Assembly (NCBI GenBank): GCA_938092255.1
Contig: CALKHF010000020.1
Coordinates: 1-35,539 of the forward strand
Direction: 5' to 3'
Source of the DNA: an uncultured Flavobacteriales bacterium
GTDB lineage: Bacteria; Bacteroidota; Bacteroidia; Flavobacteriales_D; Crocinitomicaceae
Length of the DNA: 35,539 bases
Shown here: positions 9,872 through 18,789 of the stretch, piece by piece
How positions within the stretch are numbered: the first letter of the stretch is position 1
Layout: each line of letters begins with the position of its first letter
Notes under the pieces: generated by a model
Databases searched by the model: none
Told to the model about the DNA's origin: nothing
Seen by the model: only the letters and a program-made list of their open reading frames with translations
Position numbers and translations under genes: made by a program

Positions 9872-11493
9872 TCTTTATTCATTGATATAACAAATGTTGT
9901 GCCTTGACCGAATTGACTAGATACTTTAATATCCCAATCATAGCCATCACAAATGCGTTTAACATAATTCAAACCCAGTCCAAAACCCTTAACGTTATGT
10001 ATGTTTCCCGTCGGAACCCGATACAATTTATCAAATATTTTATCGAGATGTTCTTTTTTTATTCCAATTCCTGAATCTGAGATGGTTAAAACGACATTAT
10101 TTATGTTTTGTTTTATGTCAATAATAATAGACGCTTTCCCCTCGCTATACTTAATTGAATTATCTACGAGGTTTGTAAGGAGGTTTCTAAAATGCAATCG
10201 GTCACATAGAGCAATGATTGATTTTTTCTCCTTGGTGAGTTGAATAGAACAATTTTGTGGGCCAACACGAAACAAAGCATTTTCAACAACGAGCTGTGCA
10301 ACTTCGCAAATGTTTACGCTGTCTTTTCCCCATTTGATGTTTTGTTGTTCTAACGTTGAGCTTTCAAGAATACTTTCGACCAATACTTCGAGTCTTCGGT
10401 TTTCTTGTTTAATCATTTCTATAAATGGCGACACGACGTTACCAGTTTTTTCTGTATTCACATCAGAATCTTCGATTGCTTCACAAGCCAATGAAATTGT
10501 TGAGATAGGGGTCTTGAATTCATGAGTCATATTTGAAATAAAACCTGCCTTTAATTCTGAAAGCCGTTTTTGCTCTATTATGGTTTTGAACATGAATACA
10601 AAAGCAACTAATACCAGAACAATAACAATAACAGATCCCGCTATTGAAAGAGTCATTTCCTTTAGAATAAAACGACCTCTTTGCGGAAAGTTAATTTGTA
10701 AATACAGAGGGTCGCTAAATGTGTTGTTGGGAAAAAGAGAAACCTTATTAATGGAATCAAATGGTATAGAGGTTTTGTAATTTTTTGTTGATACGGGAAA
10801 GGCGACTGGTTTTTGTTCAGCTTGATAAATACAAAAGTTATAGTTTTTTGGAAGGTGCTCGTTTTTCAATTCAAATGCAATAATTGAATCAAGAAAGACC
10901 AAATCAATTCTCTGTTGAGGGGTTTCTAGAACATTTTCTTTAAATGATTGAACCATCATTTCGTTAATAAATTTGGCTTTTTTAAAGATTTGTTGAATAA
11001 CTTTTTGATTAAGTTCAATAGAAAGGCGACTAGAATCAACAGAACCAGGAATTACTTTGGTTCCCTCCTGAAAGACGTCTCTAATTTCTCTATAGTCCTT
11101 TGCAAGAACGCGTTGTTCAGCACTTAATCCACTTATCGAATCAAAGGCTCTTCCTTGAATAACGAGATACTCTTCTTGAACACCATTGTTCATAATTAGG
11201 GTATCGCTAATAGTAATGTTTTGGGTTGGGATGAGGTTTTCAAATTCTGCCTTTAAGATTTCTTTATATTGAACACTAAAATCGTTGTTGACAATATCGA
11301 TATAGCGCCTGTAATCTTCTGCTTTTTCATGCCGAAACGAGATTTTGTCTTGGAAGGAATGAATATTATCGTTGAGTTCCTTTGATTTTCGATTATATGT
11401 GTAATGTAACTGATAGGACTGCACTACTATAAGGCTTATAATAGACAAGGCCAGTAATAGAACGGCTAAACTTATTTTGTTTTTTTTCAACAC
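9868..11493 (-). CDS. Membrane sensor histidine kinase
   Basis: Two TM segments flanking a periplasmic domain; H-box SNMTHEFKTPISTIS, N-box NLVDNSIKYSEG, G-boxes DSGIGI and GFGLGLNYVK. Start codon is GTG (11493) or TTG (11490); no nearby ATG. Confidence 0.95.
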   Translation of the reverse strand: MLKKNKISLAVLLLALSIISLIVVQSYQLHYTYNRKSKELNDNIHSFQDKISFRHEKAEDYRRYIDIVNNDFSVQYKEILKAEFENLIPTQNITISDTLIMNNGVQEEYLVIQGRAFDSISGLSAEQRVLAKDYREIRDVFQEGTKVIPGSVDSSRLSIELNQKVIQQIFKKAKFINEMMVQSFKENVLETPQQRIDLVFLDSIIAFELKNEHLPKNYNFCIYQAEQKPVAFPVSTKNYKTSIPFDSINKVSLFPNNTFSDPLYLQINFPQRGRFILKEMTLSIAGSVIVIVLVLVAFVFMFKTIIEQKRLSELKAGFISNMTHEFKTPISTISLACEAIEDSDVNTEKTGNVVSPFIEMIKQENRRLEVLVESILESSTLEQQNIKWGKDSVNICEVAQLVVENALFRVGPQNCSIQLTKEKKSIIALCDRLHFRNLLTNLVDNSIKYSEGKASIIIDIKQNINNVVLTISDSGIGIKKEHLDKIFDKLYRVPTGNIHNVKGFGLGLNYVKRICDGYDWDIKVSSQFGQGTTFVISMNKE

Positions 11494-11614
11494 AATAAAC
11501 GAATCTAAATAAAATCAAATCATTCGAGAAGAAAACTTAACCATTTTTAACACGGGAACAAAGGGAATCACATTTTAATAAAGCGAAATCGCACTTATTC
11601 TTTTTTCAATTGTT

Positions 11615-11622
11615 TAGCTTTG
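11615..11622 (+). promoter_or_regulatory. Candidate -7 box (TAGCTTTG) for serS
   Basis: TAnnTTTG match 17 nt before the serS ATG at 11640; no clear -33 TTG. Confidence 0.45.
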
Positions 11623-11639
11623 TTGTACAAAATACAAGT

Positions 11640-12911
11640 ATGATTGAAATTCAGAGGTTAAAAGAAAATAGAGCAGAGGTTCTTGAGGGCTTAAAAAAAA
11701 GAGGAATAAATTCTGAACAAGACGTGGATAAGATTTTAATGTTTGACCAGCAGTGGCGAGAGGCAAAAACGAAACTTCAAGAAACATCTGCAAACCTAAA
11801 TACAATTTCAAAAGAAGTAGGGAAACTTTTTAGCACAGGAGAGCGAGATAAGGCTGAAGGATTGAAGTTGCAAAGCATTGAATTAAAAAGGGAAGAAGCT
11901 GTTCAAAAATCAAGAGTAGAAGAGCTTCAAAACGAACTGTCATCCGCAATTATGTCCTTGCCAAATATTCCTCGACCAGAAGTGCCCTCAGGAAAGGACG
12001 CGAATGACAACGAGCTGGTGTTTGAATCAGGGAGTAGTCCAACGAGTGAAAGCGTACCTAAGGCGCATTGGGATCTTGCTAAGGAATACCAATTGATTGA
12101 TTTTGAACTTGGCGTTAAAGTTACTGGTGCCGGGTTTCCTTTTTACAGGGGAAAAGGAGCCAAACTTCAAAGGGCATTAATTTCTTTTTTTCTCGAGGAG
12201 GCGAGTCAAGCGGGTTATGAGGAGTTTAGTTCTCCCTTAATGGTAAACGAAGAAAGTGGAGTAGGCACAGGTCAACTTCCTGATAAAGAAGGAATGATGT
12301 ATCATGTAGGAGGAGATGATTTATATCTTATTCCTACAGCAGAGGTTCCGCTTACAAACATGTATAGAAACACCTTGTTGCCGAACGATGATTTTTCAAT
12401 TAGAATTACTGGACACACGCCTTGTTTCAGACGAGAGGCAGGCAGCTATGGAAAAGACGTTAGAGGACTAAATAGGCTTCATCAGTTCGAAAAAGTTGAA
12501 ATAGTAAGAATAGAAAAACCAGAAAATGTGGAATCGGCACTTAACGAAATGATTGACCACGTAAAATCATTATTGGAAAAACTGGGATTGCAATATAGAA
12601 TATTAAAACTATGCGCTGGTGATACAGGATTTGCAGCTTCGATTACTTATGATTTTGAGGTTTATTCTGCAGGACAAGACAAGTGGCTTGAAGTGAGTTC
12701 AGTCTCCCGATTTGACACCTTTCAATCAAATAGGTTGAAGCTGCGTTATAAGGATCAAAACAATAAATCAAAACTATGTCATACCCTGAACGGATCGGCA
12801 TTGGCTTTGCCACGAATCGTGGCCGCACTTCTAGAAAACAATCAAACTCCGAAAGGCATTAAAATTCCAGAAGCACTAGTTCCATACACAGGGTTCGAAA
12901 TGATTAATTAA
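11640..12911 (+). CDS. serS: Serine--tRNA ligase
   Basis: MIEIQRLKENRAEVLEGLKKRG N-terminal arm; class II motifs (TAEVPLTNMYRNTLL, TPCFRREAGSYGKDVRGLNRLHQFEKVE, LNGSALALPRIVAALLENNQ). ATG 11640 preferred over the track start at 11610. Confidence 0.98.
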   Translation: MIEIQRLKENRAEVLEGLKKRGINSEQDVDKILMFDQQWREAKTKLQETSANLNTISKEVGKLFSTGERDKAEGLKLQSIELKREEAVQKSRVEELQNELSSAIMSLPNIPRPEVPSGKDANDNELVFESGSSPTSESVPKAHWDLAKEYQLIDFELGVKVTGAGFPFYRGKGAKLQRALISFFLEEASQAGYEEFSSPLMVNEESGVGTGQLPDKEGMMYHVGGDDLYLIPTAEVPLTNMYRNTLLPNDDFSIRITGHTPCFRREAGSYGKDVRGLNRLHQFEKVEIVRIEKPENVESALNEMIDHVKSLLEKLGLQYRILKLCAGDTGFAASITYDFEVYSAGQDKWLEVSSVSRFDTFQSNRLKLRYKDQNNKSKLCHTLNGSALALPRIVAALLENNQTPKGIKIPEALVPYTGFEMIN

Positions 12912-12921
12912 GCGTTTTTTT

Positions 12922-13464
12922 ATGAAAATATATATTGTCTTCTTGCTTTTATTTAGCGCTTCTTGTTCGGATTTTGACAAGGAAAAACAAGAAAAAAACG
13001 TTTTAAGTTTATCAGATGAAATAAAGACTTTTAAAAAAGAATTTGACGCGATTAAAATAGACAGTCTTTCAGCGTTAAAACTTTCCATTTACGAGGTTGA
13101 ACGCAGAATAAAGCAAAATTACCATTCGGATACAATAGACCTTTCATTTGGACAGAAAATGGACGATTTCAAGAGAATGAGAAGAATGCTAGGACCACTT
13201 GGAAAAGAACAGGGAAGAGTATTCAAAAGTATAAACGAAGAGCTTATTCAACTGACAAAATTATACTCTGATATATCTAAAGGTTTTGGAAAAAGGGAGT
13301 CCTACAATGAGTACATTCAATTTGAAAAAAACAAAGTCGCTCAAATAAAGGTGATTTATGATGAATATGTCAAAATGAGGGCACAGTTTTTGCAAATGTA
13401 TAACGAGCTATATAAGGAGCTAGAGATGTTTAGTAAAAGCATAGAAATCAATCAAGAGCAATGA
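12922..13464 (+). CDS. Small coiled-coil lipoprotein of unknown function
   Basis: Lipobox MKIYIVFLLLFSASC followed by SDFDKEKQE; 10 nt downstream of serS and 4 nt overlap with the next gene. Confidence 0.72.
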   Translation: MKIYIVFLLLFSASCSDFDKEKQEKNVLSLSDEIKTFKKEFDAIKIDSLSALKLSIYEVERRIKQNYHSDTIDLSFGQKMDDFKRMRRMLGPLGKEQGRVFKSINEELIQLTKLYSDISKGFGKRESYNEYIQFEKNKVAQIKVIYDEYVKMRAQFLQMYNELYKELEMFSKSIEINQEQ

Positions 13465-15296
13465 AAAATCACCTAACCATATTATTTGTTGGCTTGTTTT
13501 TTTCTGTGTTTTCTCAGTCAGACTCAGACTTGCAGCTCGCTCAACACTACTACGGTCAAGGGTCTTACATCAAAGCGTTAGAATATTATGAAAAGATATA
13601 CAATGATTCACCATCTTTGGTAATATTTAAAAAATATTATGAGTGCCTTATTGAAACAAAGGATTATAAAAAGGCAGAAAAGACGCTAAAAAAAGAAATC
13701 TCCAAAACATCCAACAACGTTGACTTAAAGCTTCAGCTTGCTTCTTTTTATTCTGATCGAGACCAAACAGAAAAATCCAAAAAAATCTACGCGGATCTTA
13801 TTGAAAACCGAAACGATTCCCCTTCACAGTGTATATCCCTATTTAATTCCTTTTTGGTGCTGTCAAAGTTAGATTTGGCTTTAGAAGTTTTAAATGTCGC
13901 AAAGAAAAAGTTTAAAAGTTACCCCTTTAACTTCCAGGAGGCAGACTTGTATGCACAAAAACAAGAAAAAGACAAGATGGTAATCTCTTACCTTTCATTA
14001 CTGGAAAAACACGAATATTATCAGCAAGCCGTTCAGAAATCTTTATTGCGACGCCTTGACCTAAATAGCGAGGACACAAAAGAATTCAACTTACTCAAAA
14101 GTGCTCTTTTCGAAAGAGCTAAAAAAGAAAACACGGGTGTCGTTTTTTCAGAAATGTTGATTTGGCAATATTCACAAATTGATAATTTTTCGGGTGTCTT
14201 TAATCAGGTTGTCGCTGTTGATCTCAGGTCAAAATCCAACGGGGAAAGACTTTTTAATTTTGGGATGGTGTGCCGCGAAAATAAAGACTATGAAACTGCT
14301 ATTCGTGCTTTTCAAGAGTCAATTACAGTTAGCTCTTCCGAAGAAATTCAAATGAAATCCCAAATAGGTATTTTAAATGTTGGTTACATTAAAGTAGCCC
14401 AATTAAAAACCTATTCGGCTGAAGAACTTAAAAAGATAATTAGTCACTATGAAGAGGTTCTTGAGAACATTAAGGCGCCAAATTCAAAAACACTTCCTAT
14501 TGTACTGGAGTATGCAGAAATCCTTGCTTATCATAATGGCAGCCGAACAAAAGCGCTTGAGATTCTTTCTGATTCCGAGAAATCCCCGCTTCTTACTGAC
14601 ATAAAGAAGGCTCAAATAAAAATGTTAATGGCAGACATCGAAGTAATTAATGGGAACGTTTGGGACGCATCATTAATGTACATGCAAATTAGTGAAGGGT
14701 TTAATTATGAGACCATTGGCAATCGCGCCAAATTTAAAAATGCTAGAATATTTTATTACGAGGGGGAGTTTGATTTTGCTCAATCTCAACTCGATATACT
14801 GAAACAATCGACATCAAAGCTTTTGTCTAATGATGCCATTCAGCTATCTGTAACCATAACGGATAACTACGGTTTAGACTCAAACTATATCGCCATGGCC
14901 TGGTTTTCTAAAGCAGACTTACTAATAGAACAGTTTAAGTTCCAAGAAGCGTTTTCCTTATTTGATAGTATTCAAACCAACTATCCTTTCCATTCTCTTG
15001 CGGATGAAATTCTTTACAAAAGAGCAAAAGCCATGGAGCTCAAAGGAAACTGGGAAAGAGCGCTTGGTTATTATGAGGATATTGTTAAGTTTCACAAGGA
15101 AGATATTCTTGCAGATGATGCTATATTTAGTGCTGCCGAAATACTAGAAAACAAGTTATTTAAAGAGCAAGAAGCGCTTGAAAAATACAAAGAGCTTCTC
15201 ATGGGATATCCTGCTAGCCTATACGGTCATGAAACCCGAAAAAGAGTGAGAAGACTTCGCGGAGAAAAAGACCCAACTCTAGAAGTTGAATTTTAA
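13461..15296 (+). CDS. TPR-repeat periplasmic/secreted protein
   Basis: Signal peptide MKNHLTILFVGLFFSVFSQ; many TPR-like motifs (e.g. LAQHYYGQGSYIKALEYYEKIYNDSP, YKRAKAMELKGNWERALGYYEDIVKFHKEDILADDA). Confidence 0.85.
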   Translation: MKNHLTILFVGLFFSVFSQSDSDLQLAQHYYGQGSYIKALEYYEKIYNDSPSLVIFKKYYECLIETKDYKKAEKTLKKEISKTSNNVDLKLQLASFYSDRDQTEKSKKIYADLIENRNDSPSQCISLFNSFLVLSKLDLALEVLNVAKKKFKSYPFNFQEADLYAQKQEKDKMVISYLSLLEKHEYYQQAVQKSLLRRLDLNSEDTKEFNLLKSALFERAKKENTGVVFSEMLIWQYSQIDNFSGVFNQVVAVDLRSKSNGERLFNFGMVCRENKDYETAIRAFQESITVSSSEEIQMKSQIGILNVGYIKVAQLKTYSAEELKKIISHYEEVLENIKAPNSKTLPIVLEYAEILAYHNGSRTKALEILSDSEKSPLLTDIKKAQIKMLMADIEVINGNVWDASLMYMQISEGFNYETIGNRAKFKNARIFYYEGEFDFAQSQLDILKQSTSKLLSNDAIQLSVTITDNYGLDSNYIAMAWFSKADLLIEQFKFQEAFSLFDSIQTNYPFHSLADEILYKRAKAMELKGNWERALGYYEDIVKFHKEDILADDAIFSAAEILENKLFKEQEALEKYKELLMGYPASLYGHETRKRVRRLRGEKDPTLEVEF

Positions 15297-15299
15297 CTT

Positions 15300-16493
15300 T
15301 TATTTAGGCATGTCCCTTGTAAATGAGGGGATTCCCGTAACATCCATCCCTGTAATGAGCAAATGAATATCATGCGTACCTTCATATGTAAGTACGGACT
15401 CTAAATTTGCCATGTGTCTCATCATAGAATATTCACTTGTAATCCCCATTCCTCCATGAATTTGTCGTGCTTCGCGGGCAATATTTAAAGCGATTTCAAC
15501 ATTGTTTCTTTTTGCCATAGAGATTTGAGCTGAAGTGGCTTTCCCTTCATTTCTTAGCTCTCCAAGTCTAAATGTTAGGAGTTGTGCTTTGGTGATTTCA
15601 GTAATCATTTCGGCAAGTTTTTTTTGAATCAATTGGAAGCTTCCAATGGGCACATCGAATTGAGTTCTTTCCTTTGAATATCGAAGGGCTTGATCATAGC
15701 AATCCATGGCTGCGCCAAGTGCACCCCAAGCTATTCCAAACCGAGCTGAATCCAAGCAGCTTAAAGGAGCTCCTAAACCAGACCTTCCTGGTAAAATGTT
15801 TGATTTTGGAACACGGACATTGTCAAAGATAAGCTCACCCGTTGCCGAGGCTCTCAAAGACAGCTTGCCGTGCATTTCTGGAGTACTAAAACCTTCCATT
15901 CCACGTTCTACAATTAAACCATAAATTCTTCCCTCTTCGTTTTTGGCCCAAACCACGGCAACATCGGCAAAAGGAGAATTGGAAATCCACATCTTGGCTC
16001 CATTTAAAACAACGTCATCGCCGTCATCCTTGAAATTAGTAATCATACCTCCAGGGTTTGATCCATGATCTGGCTCAGTAAGTCCAAAGCAACCAACCAT
16101 TTCTCCAGAGGCCAACTTGGGCAGAAACTTTTGCTTTTGGTCTTCACTACCATATTTCCAAATAGGATACATAACTAAAGAAGACTGTACAGACGCTGTA
16201 GACCTTAAACCAGAATCGCAACGCTCTAATTCTTGCATGATCAAACCGTAAGAAATTTGATCTAAACCGGGTCCGCCATATTCTTCGGGTATGTATGGTC
16301 CAAATGCACCAATTTCTCCCAGGCCAGGAATTAAATGTTTTGGGAAAACCGCTTTTTCATAGGCGTCATCAATTATGGGGGAAACTTCTTTTTTGACCCA
16401 AGCCCTAGCAGCATCTCTTACCAGTTTGTGTTCGTCGGATAATAATTCATCCATCATGTAATAGTCTGGATGGTTGTATAAATCTGTTTTCAT
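15300..16493 (-). CDS. Acyl-CoA dehydrogenase, glutaryl-CoA dehydrogenase-like
   Basis: RSTASVQSSLVMYPIWKYGSEDQKQKFLPKLASGEMVGCFGLTEPDHGSNP and C-terminal TYEGTHDIHLLITGMDVTGI closely resemble glutaryl-CoA dehydrogenases. Confidence 0.9.
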   Translation of the reverse strand: MKTDLYNHPDYYMMDELLSDEHKLVRDAARAWVKKEVSPIIDDAYEKAVFPKHLIPGLGEIGAFGPYIPEEYGGPGLDQISYGLIMQELERCDSGLRSTASVQSSLVMYPIWKYGSEDQKQKFLPKLASGEMVGCFGLTEPDHGSNPGGMITNFKDDGDDVVLNGAKMWISNSPFADVAVVWAKNEEGRIYGLIVERGMEGFSTPEMHGKLSLRASATGELIFDNVRVPKSNILPGRSGLGAPLSCLDSARFGIAWGALGAAMDCYDQALRYSKERTQFDVPIGSFQLIQKKLAEMITEITKAQLLTFRLGELRNEGKATSAQISMAKRNNVEIALNIAREARQIHGGMGITSEYSMMRHMANLESVLTYEGTHDIHLLITGMDVTGIPSFTRDMPK

Positions 16494-16515
16494 TGAGTAA
16501 AAGCTTTTACGAATG

Positions 16516-16523
16516 CAAAATTA
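16516..16523 (-). promoter_or_regulatory. Candidate -7 box (TAATTTTG) for the glutaryl-CoA dehydrogenase-like gene
   Basis: TAnnTTTG on the minus strand, 22 nt before the ATG at 16493; no clear -33 element. Confidence 0.4.
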
Positions 16524-16576
16524 ACAAATAATACAGGGCTTATGTTCTTAATTTCTATTTAATTTTACTCCTACTC

Positions 16577-17254
16577 ATGTATCAATTATTTAATATATTT
16601 CAGGTTATTCAACTTTATCCAAGGGAGAATGTACTAAAAAACACCTTGTTGGTTTTAATAATGGTGTGTTTGGGGTTTGTTGGCTTATCTCGTTTAATGT
16701 CTCCTAGCCTTTTTAAAATTGTATTTAGGGACTTTTGGTCCAGTAAGTTTTACAGTGAGTCTTTCAGTAATTCCGAAATCATTTCACCGGCAGCACACGT
16801 TTTATTGTCCCTAAATCTATTTATATCACTTAACATCTGCATGATTTCGGTGCTTCATGACAATATTGATATACAGCAACTTGTTTTTAGGTTATTTCTG
16901 CTGTTCTCTTTGTTTTTTTTAATTCAACAGCTCAATTTTAGATTGAGCTCTTTTTTTCTTCAAAACTCGGACTTGAGAAGAAACATGTCTGTAATAACAC
17001 ATCAAATATGGAATTTTTTAGGATTAATTGTTCTTCTTTTGGCAATATTTATTTTGTTGAATGAACAACATACTCAAACCTATACATTTATAGTTTACTT
17101 GACATTATTTTTACTCCCTTTTGCACGGATTGTAAAGGGCTTAATATATGCAAAATCAAATAATTACGGTTGGTTATATATAATTTTGTATCTTTGCACC
17201 CTCGAAATACTTCCTCTAGTTGTTTTAGGGAAAGTTTTTAGAGAATTATTTTAA
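16577..17254 (+). CDS. DUF4271-type integral membrane protein
   Basis: Multiple predicted TM helices; located directly upstream of hemD, the usual position for DUF4271 in Bacteroidota. Confidence 0.7.
   Translation: MYQLFNIFQVIQLYPRENVLKNTLLVLIMVCLGFVGLSRLMSPSLFKIVFRDFWSSKFYSESFSNSEIISPAAHVLLSLNLFISLNICMISVLHDNIDIQQLVFRLFLLFSLFFLIQQLNFRLSSFFLQNSDLRRNMSVITHQIWNFLGLIVLLLAIFILLNEQHTQTYTFIVYLTLFLLPFARIVKGLIYAKSNNYGWLYIILYLCTLEILPLVVLGKVFRELF
17189..17196 (+). promoter_or_regulatory. Candidate -7 box (TATCTTTG) for hemD, inside the DUF4271 coding region
   Basis: TATCTTTGCACC matches TAnnTTTG; a TTG lies 16 nt upstream at 17170-17172. Confidence 0.45.
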
Positions 17255-17281
17255 TGAATTACCGATTTTAATAAAATAGTT

Positions 17282-18037
17282 TTGGCGATAAAAACAATAC
17301 TTGTCTCTCAACCTAAACCTCAAAGCAACCGCTCACCTTATTTTGACCTAGCGGAAAGACAAAATCTTAAAATAGACTTTGTTCCGTTTATAAAAGTTGA
17401 AGGGGTTAGCCCGAAAGAATTTAGAGATCAAAGGGTGAACCTTGGTGATTTTACCGGAGTTCTCCTTACTTCAAAAGTAGCAGCAGATCATTTTTTTAGA
17501 ATGGCAGAGGCTACGCGATTTGAGGTGCCGGATTCAATGAAATATTTTTGTATTTCTGAGGCTGTTGCTCTTTACCTCCAGAAGTTTGTGGCATACAGAA
17601 AAAGAAAAATCTTTTTTGGTAATCAAAACATTCATGATTTAGTAGACATACTTAAAAAGCACAAGGCTGAAAATATTTTATTGCCTTGTACAGATATCTT
17701 ACGAGACGTGATTCCGAACACTTTACAAGAGAATAATGTTCAGTTTACGAAATCAGTTTTGTACCGTACCGTTGCAGCAGACCTATCCGATTTGGAAGAT
17801 GTTTTTTATGATGTTTTGGTTTTCTTTAGTCCTGGAGGGATAGAATCACTGATTAAAAACTTCCCAGACTTTAAGCAAAACAATACTCTCATTGCAACTT
17901 TTGGAGCAACAACAGCAACTGCGGCTATTAAAAACGGATTAAAGCCCAACATTAGGGCTCCTCATCCCAAAGCCCCCTCTATGGTCGGTGCAATAGAGCT
18001 TTTCATTAAGGATTCTATTAAGAAAGCGAATTCATAA
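17282..18037 (+). CDS. hemD: Uroporphyrinogen-III synthase, TTG start
   Basis: AIKTILVSQPKPQSNRSPYFDLAERQNLKIDFVPFIKVEGVS N-terminus and FFSPGGIESLIKNFPDF...IATFGATTATAAIKNGLKPNIRAPHPKAPSMVGAI typical of Bacteroidota HemD. Confidence 0.88.
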   Translation: MAIKTILVSQPKPQSNRSPYFDLAERQNLKIDFVPFIKVEGVSPKEFRDQRVNLGDFTGVLLTSKVAADHFFRMAEATRFEVPDSMKYFCISEAVALYLQKFVAYRKRKIFFGNQNIHDLVDILKKHKAENILLPCTDILRDVIPNTLQENNVQFTKSVLYRTVAADLSDLEDVFYDVLVFFSPGGIESLIKNFPDFKQNNTLIATFGATTATAAIKNGLKPNIRAPHPKAPSMVGAIELFIKDSIKKANS

Positions 18038-18719
18038 TCTGTTTTATTACGGTCGTTACTCCATCTACCGCTTTTTCGTTTATTAGAGTAAATCCTGACG
18101 GAATGTTGATTTCTAAGGCCTTTGGATCTACGATCCATTTTTTGGCATTTTGAGAACAACACATTATCAGGTTTGCTGCAGGATATACGTTGAGTGATGA
18201 CCCGATTACAACAAAATGAGTCGCCTTATTCACAAGACTTATTGCTTTTTCCATCAAGGGCACGTCTTCTCCAAACCATACCACGTGTGGCCTTAATCTA
18301 TAACCATCAGGACACAGGTCTATAGCTTTAAGCTCGTGACCATTGATGCGATAGTGTGTTTTTTCTTGATTTGGGCCTGAAGATTTGGCATATCGAATAT
18401 TTCCATGAAGGTGTAAAACCCGACTAGACCCCGCTCTTTCATGAAGGTCGTCAATATTTTGTGTAATTACCTGGACATTCGCTTTTTTTTGTAAATAAGC
18501 TATGGCAAAATGTGCAGCGTTGGGCTCTGCTTGTATTATCTGTTTACGCCGATGATTGTAAAATTCACTAACCAAGTCCGGGTTTTTTTTCCACGCTTGT
18601 GGAGTTGCAACATCATGTATGTTGTGGTTTTCCCATAAACCGTTTGAATCTCGGAATGTTTGAATCCCACTTTCAGCACTCATACCAGCTCCTGAGAAGA
18701 CGATGATACTCTGTTTCAT
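18018..18719 (-). CDS. Sir2-family NAD-dependent deacylase (CobB/SIRT5-like)
   Basis: GAGMSAESGIQTFRDSNGLWE, TQNIDDLHERAGSSRVLHLHG, RLRPHVVWFGEDVP, VVIGSSLNVYPAANL; YNHRR matches the class III Y-x-x-R acyl-pocket motif. Confidence 0.93.
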   Translation of the reverse strand: MKQSIIVFSGAGMSAESGIQTFRDSNGLWENHNIHDVATPQAWKKNPDLVSEFYNHRRKQIIQAEPNAAHFAIAYLQKKANVQVITQNIDDLHERAGSSRVLHLHGNIRYAKSSGPNQEKTHYRINGHELKAIDLCPDGYRLRPHVVWFGEDVPLMEKAISLVNKATHFVVIGSSLNVYPAANLIMCCSQNAKKWIVDPKALEINIPSGFTLINEKAVDGVTTVIKQIMNSLS

Positions 18720-18789
18720 AAAATTAAATTATCATTTCGTAAAGTCATTTATATGTTATAAATTTACAAGACTAAAAAAAAAACAAATA

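Noticed and set aside
18018-18719. Sir2 as part of an antiphage defence system
   Set aside because: Stand-alone CobB-like protein of normal length beside hemD; no Argonaute, HerA, TIR or other defence partner nearby.
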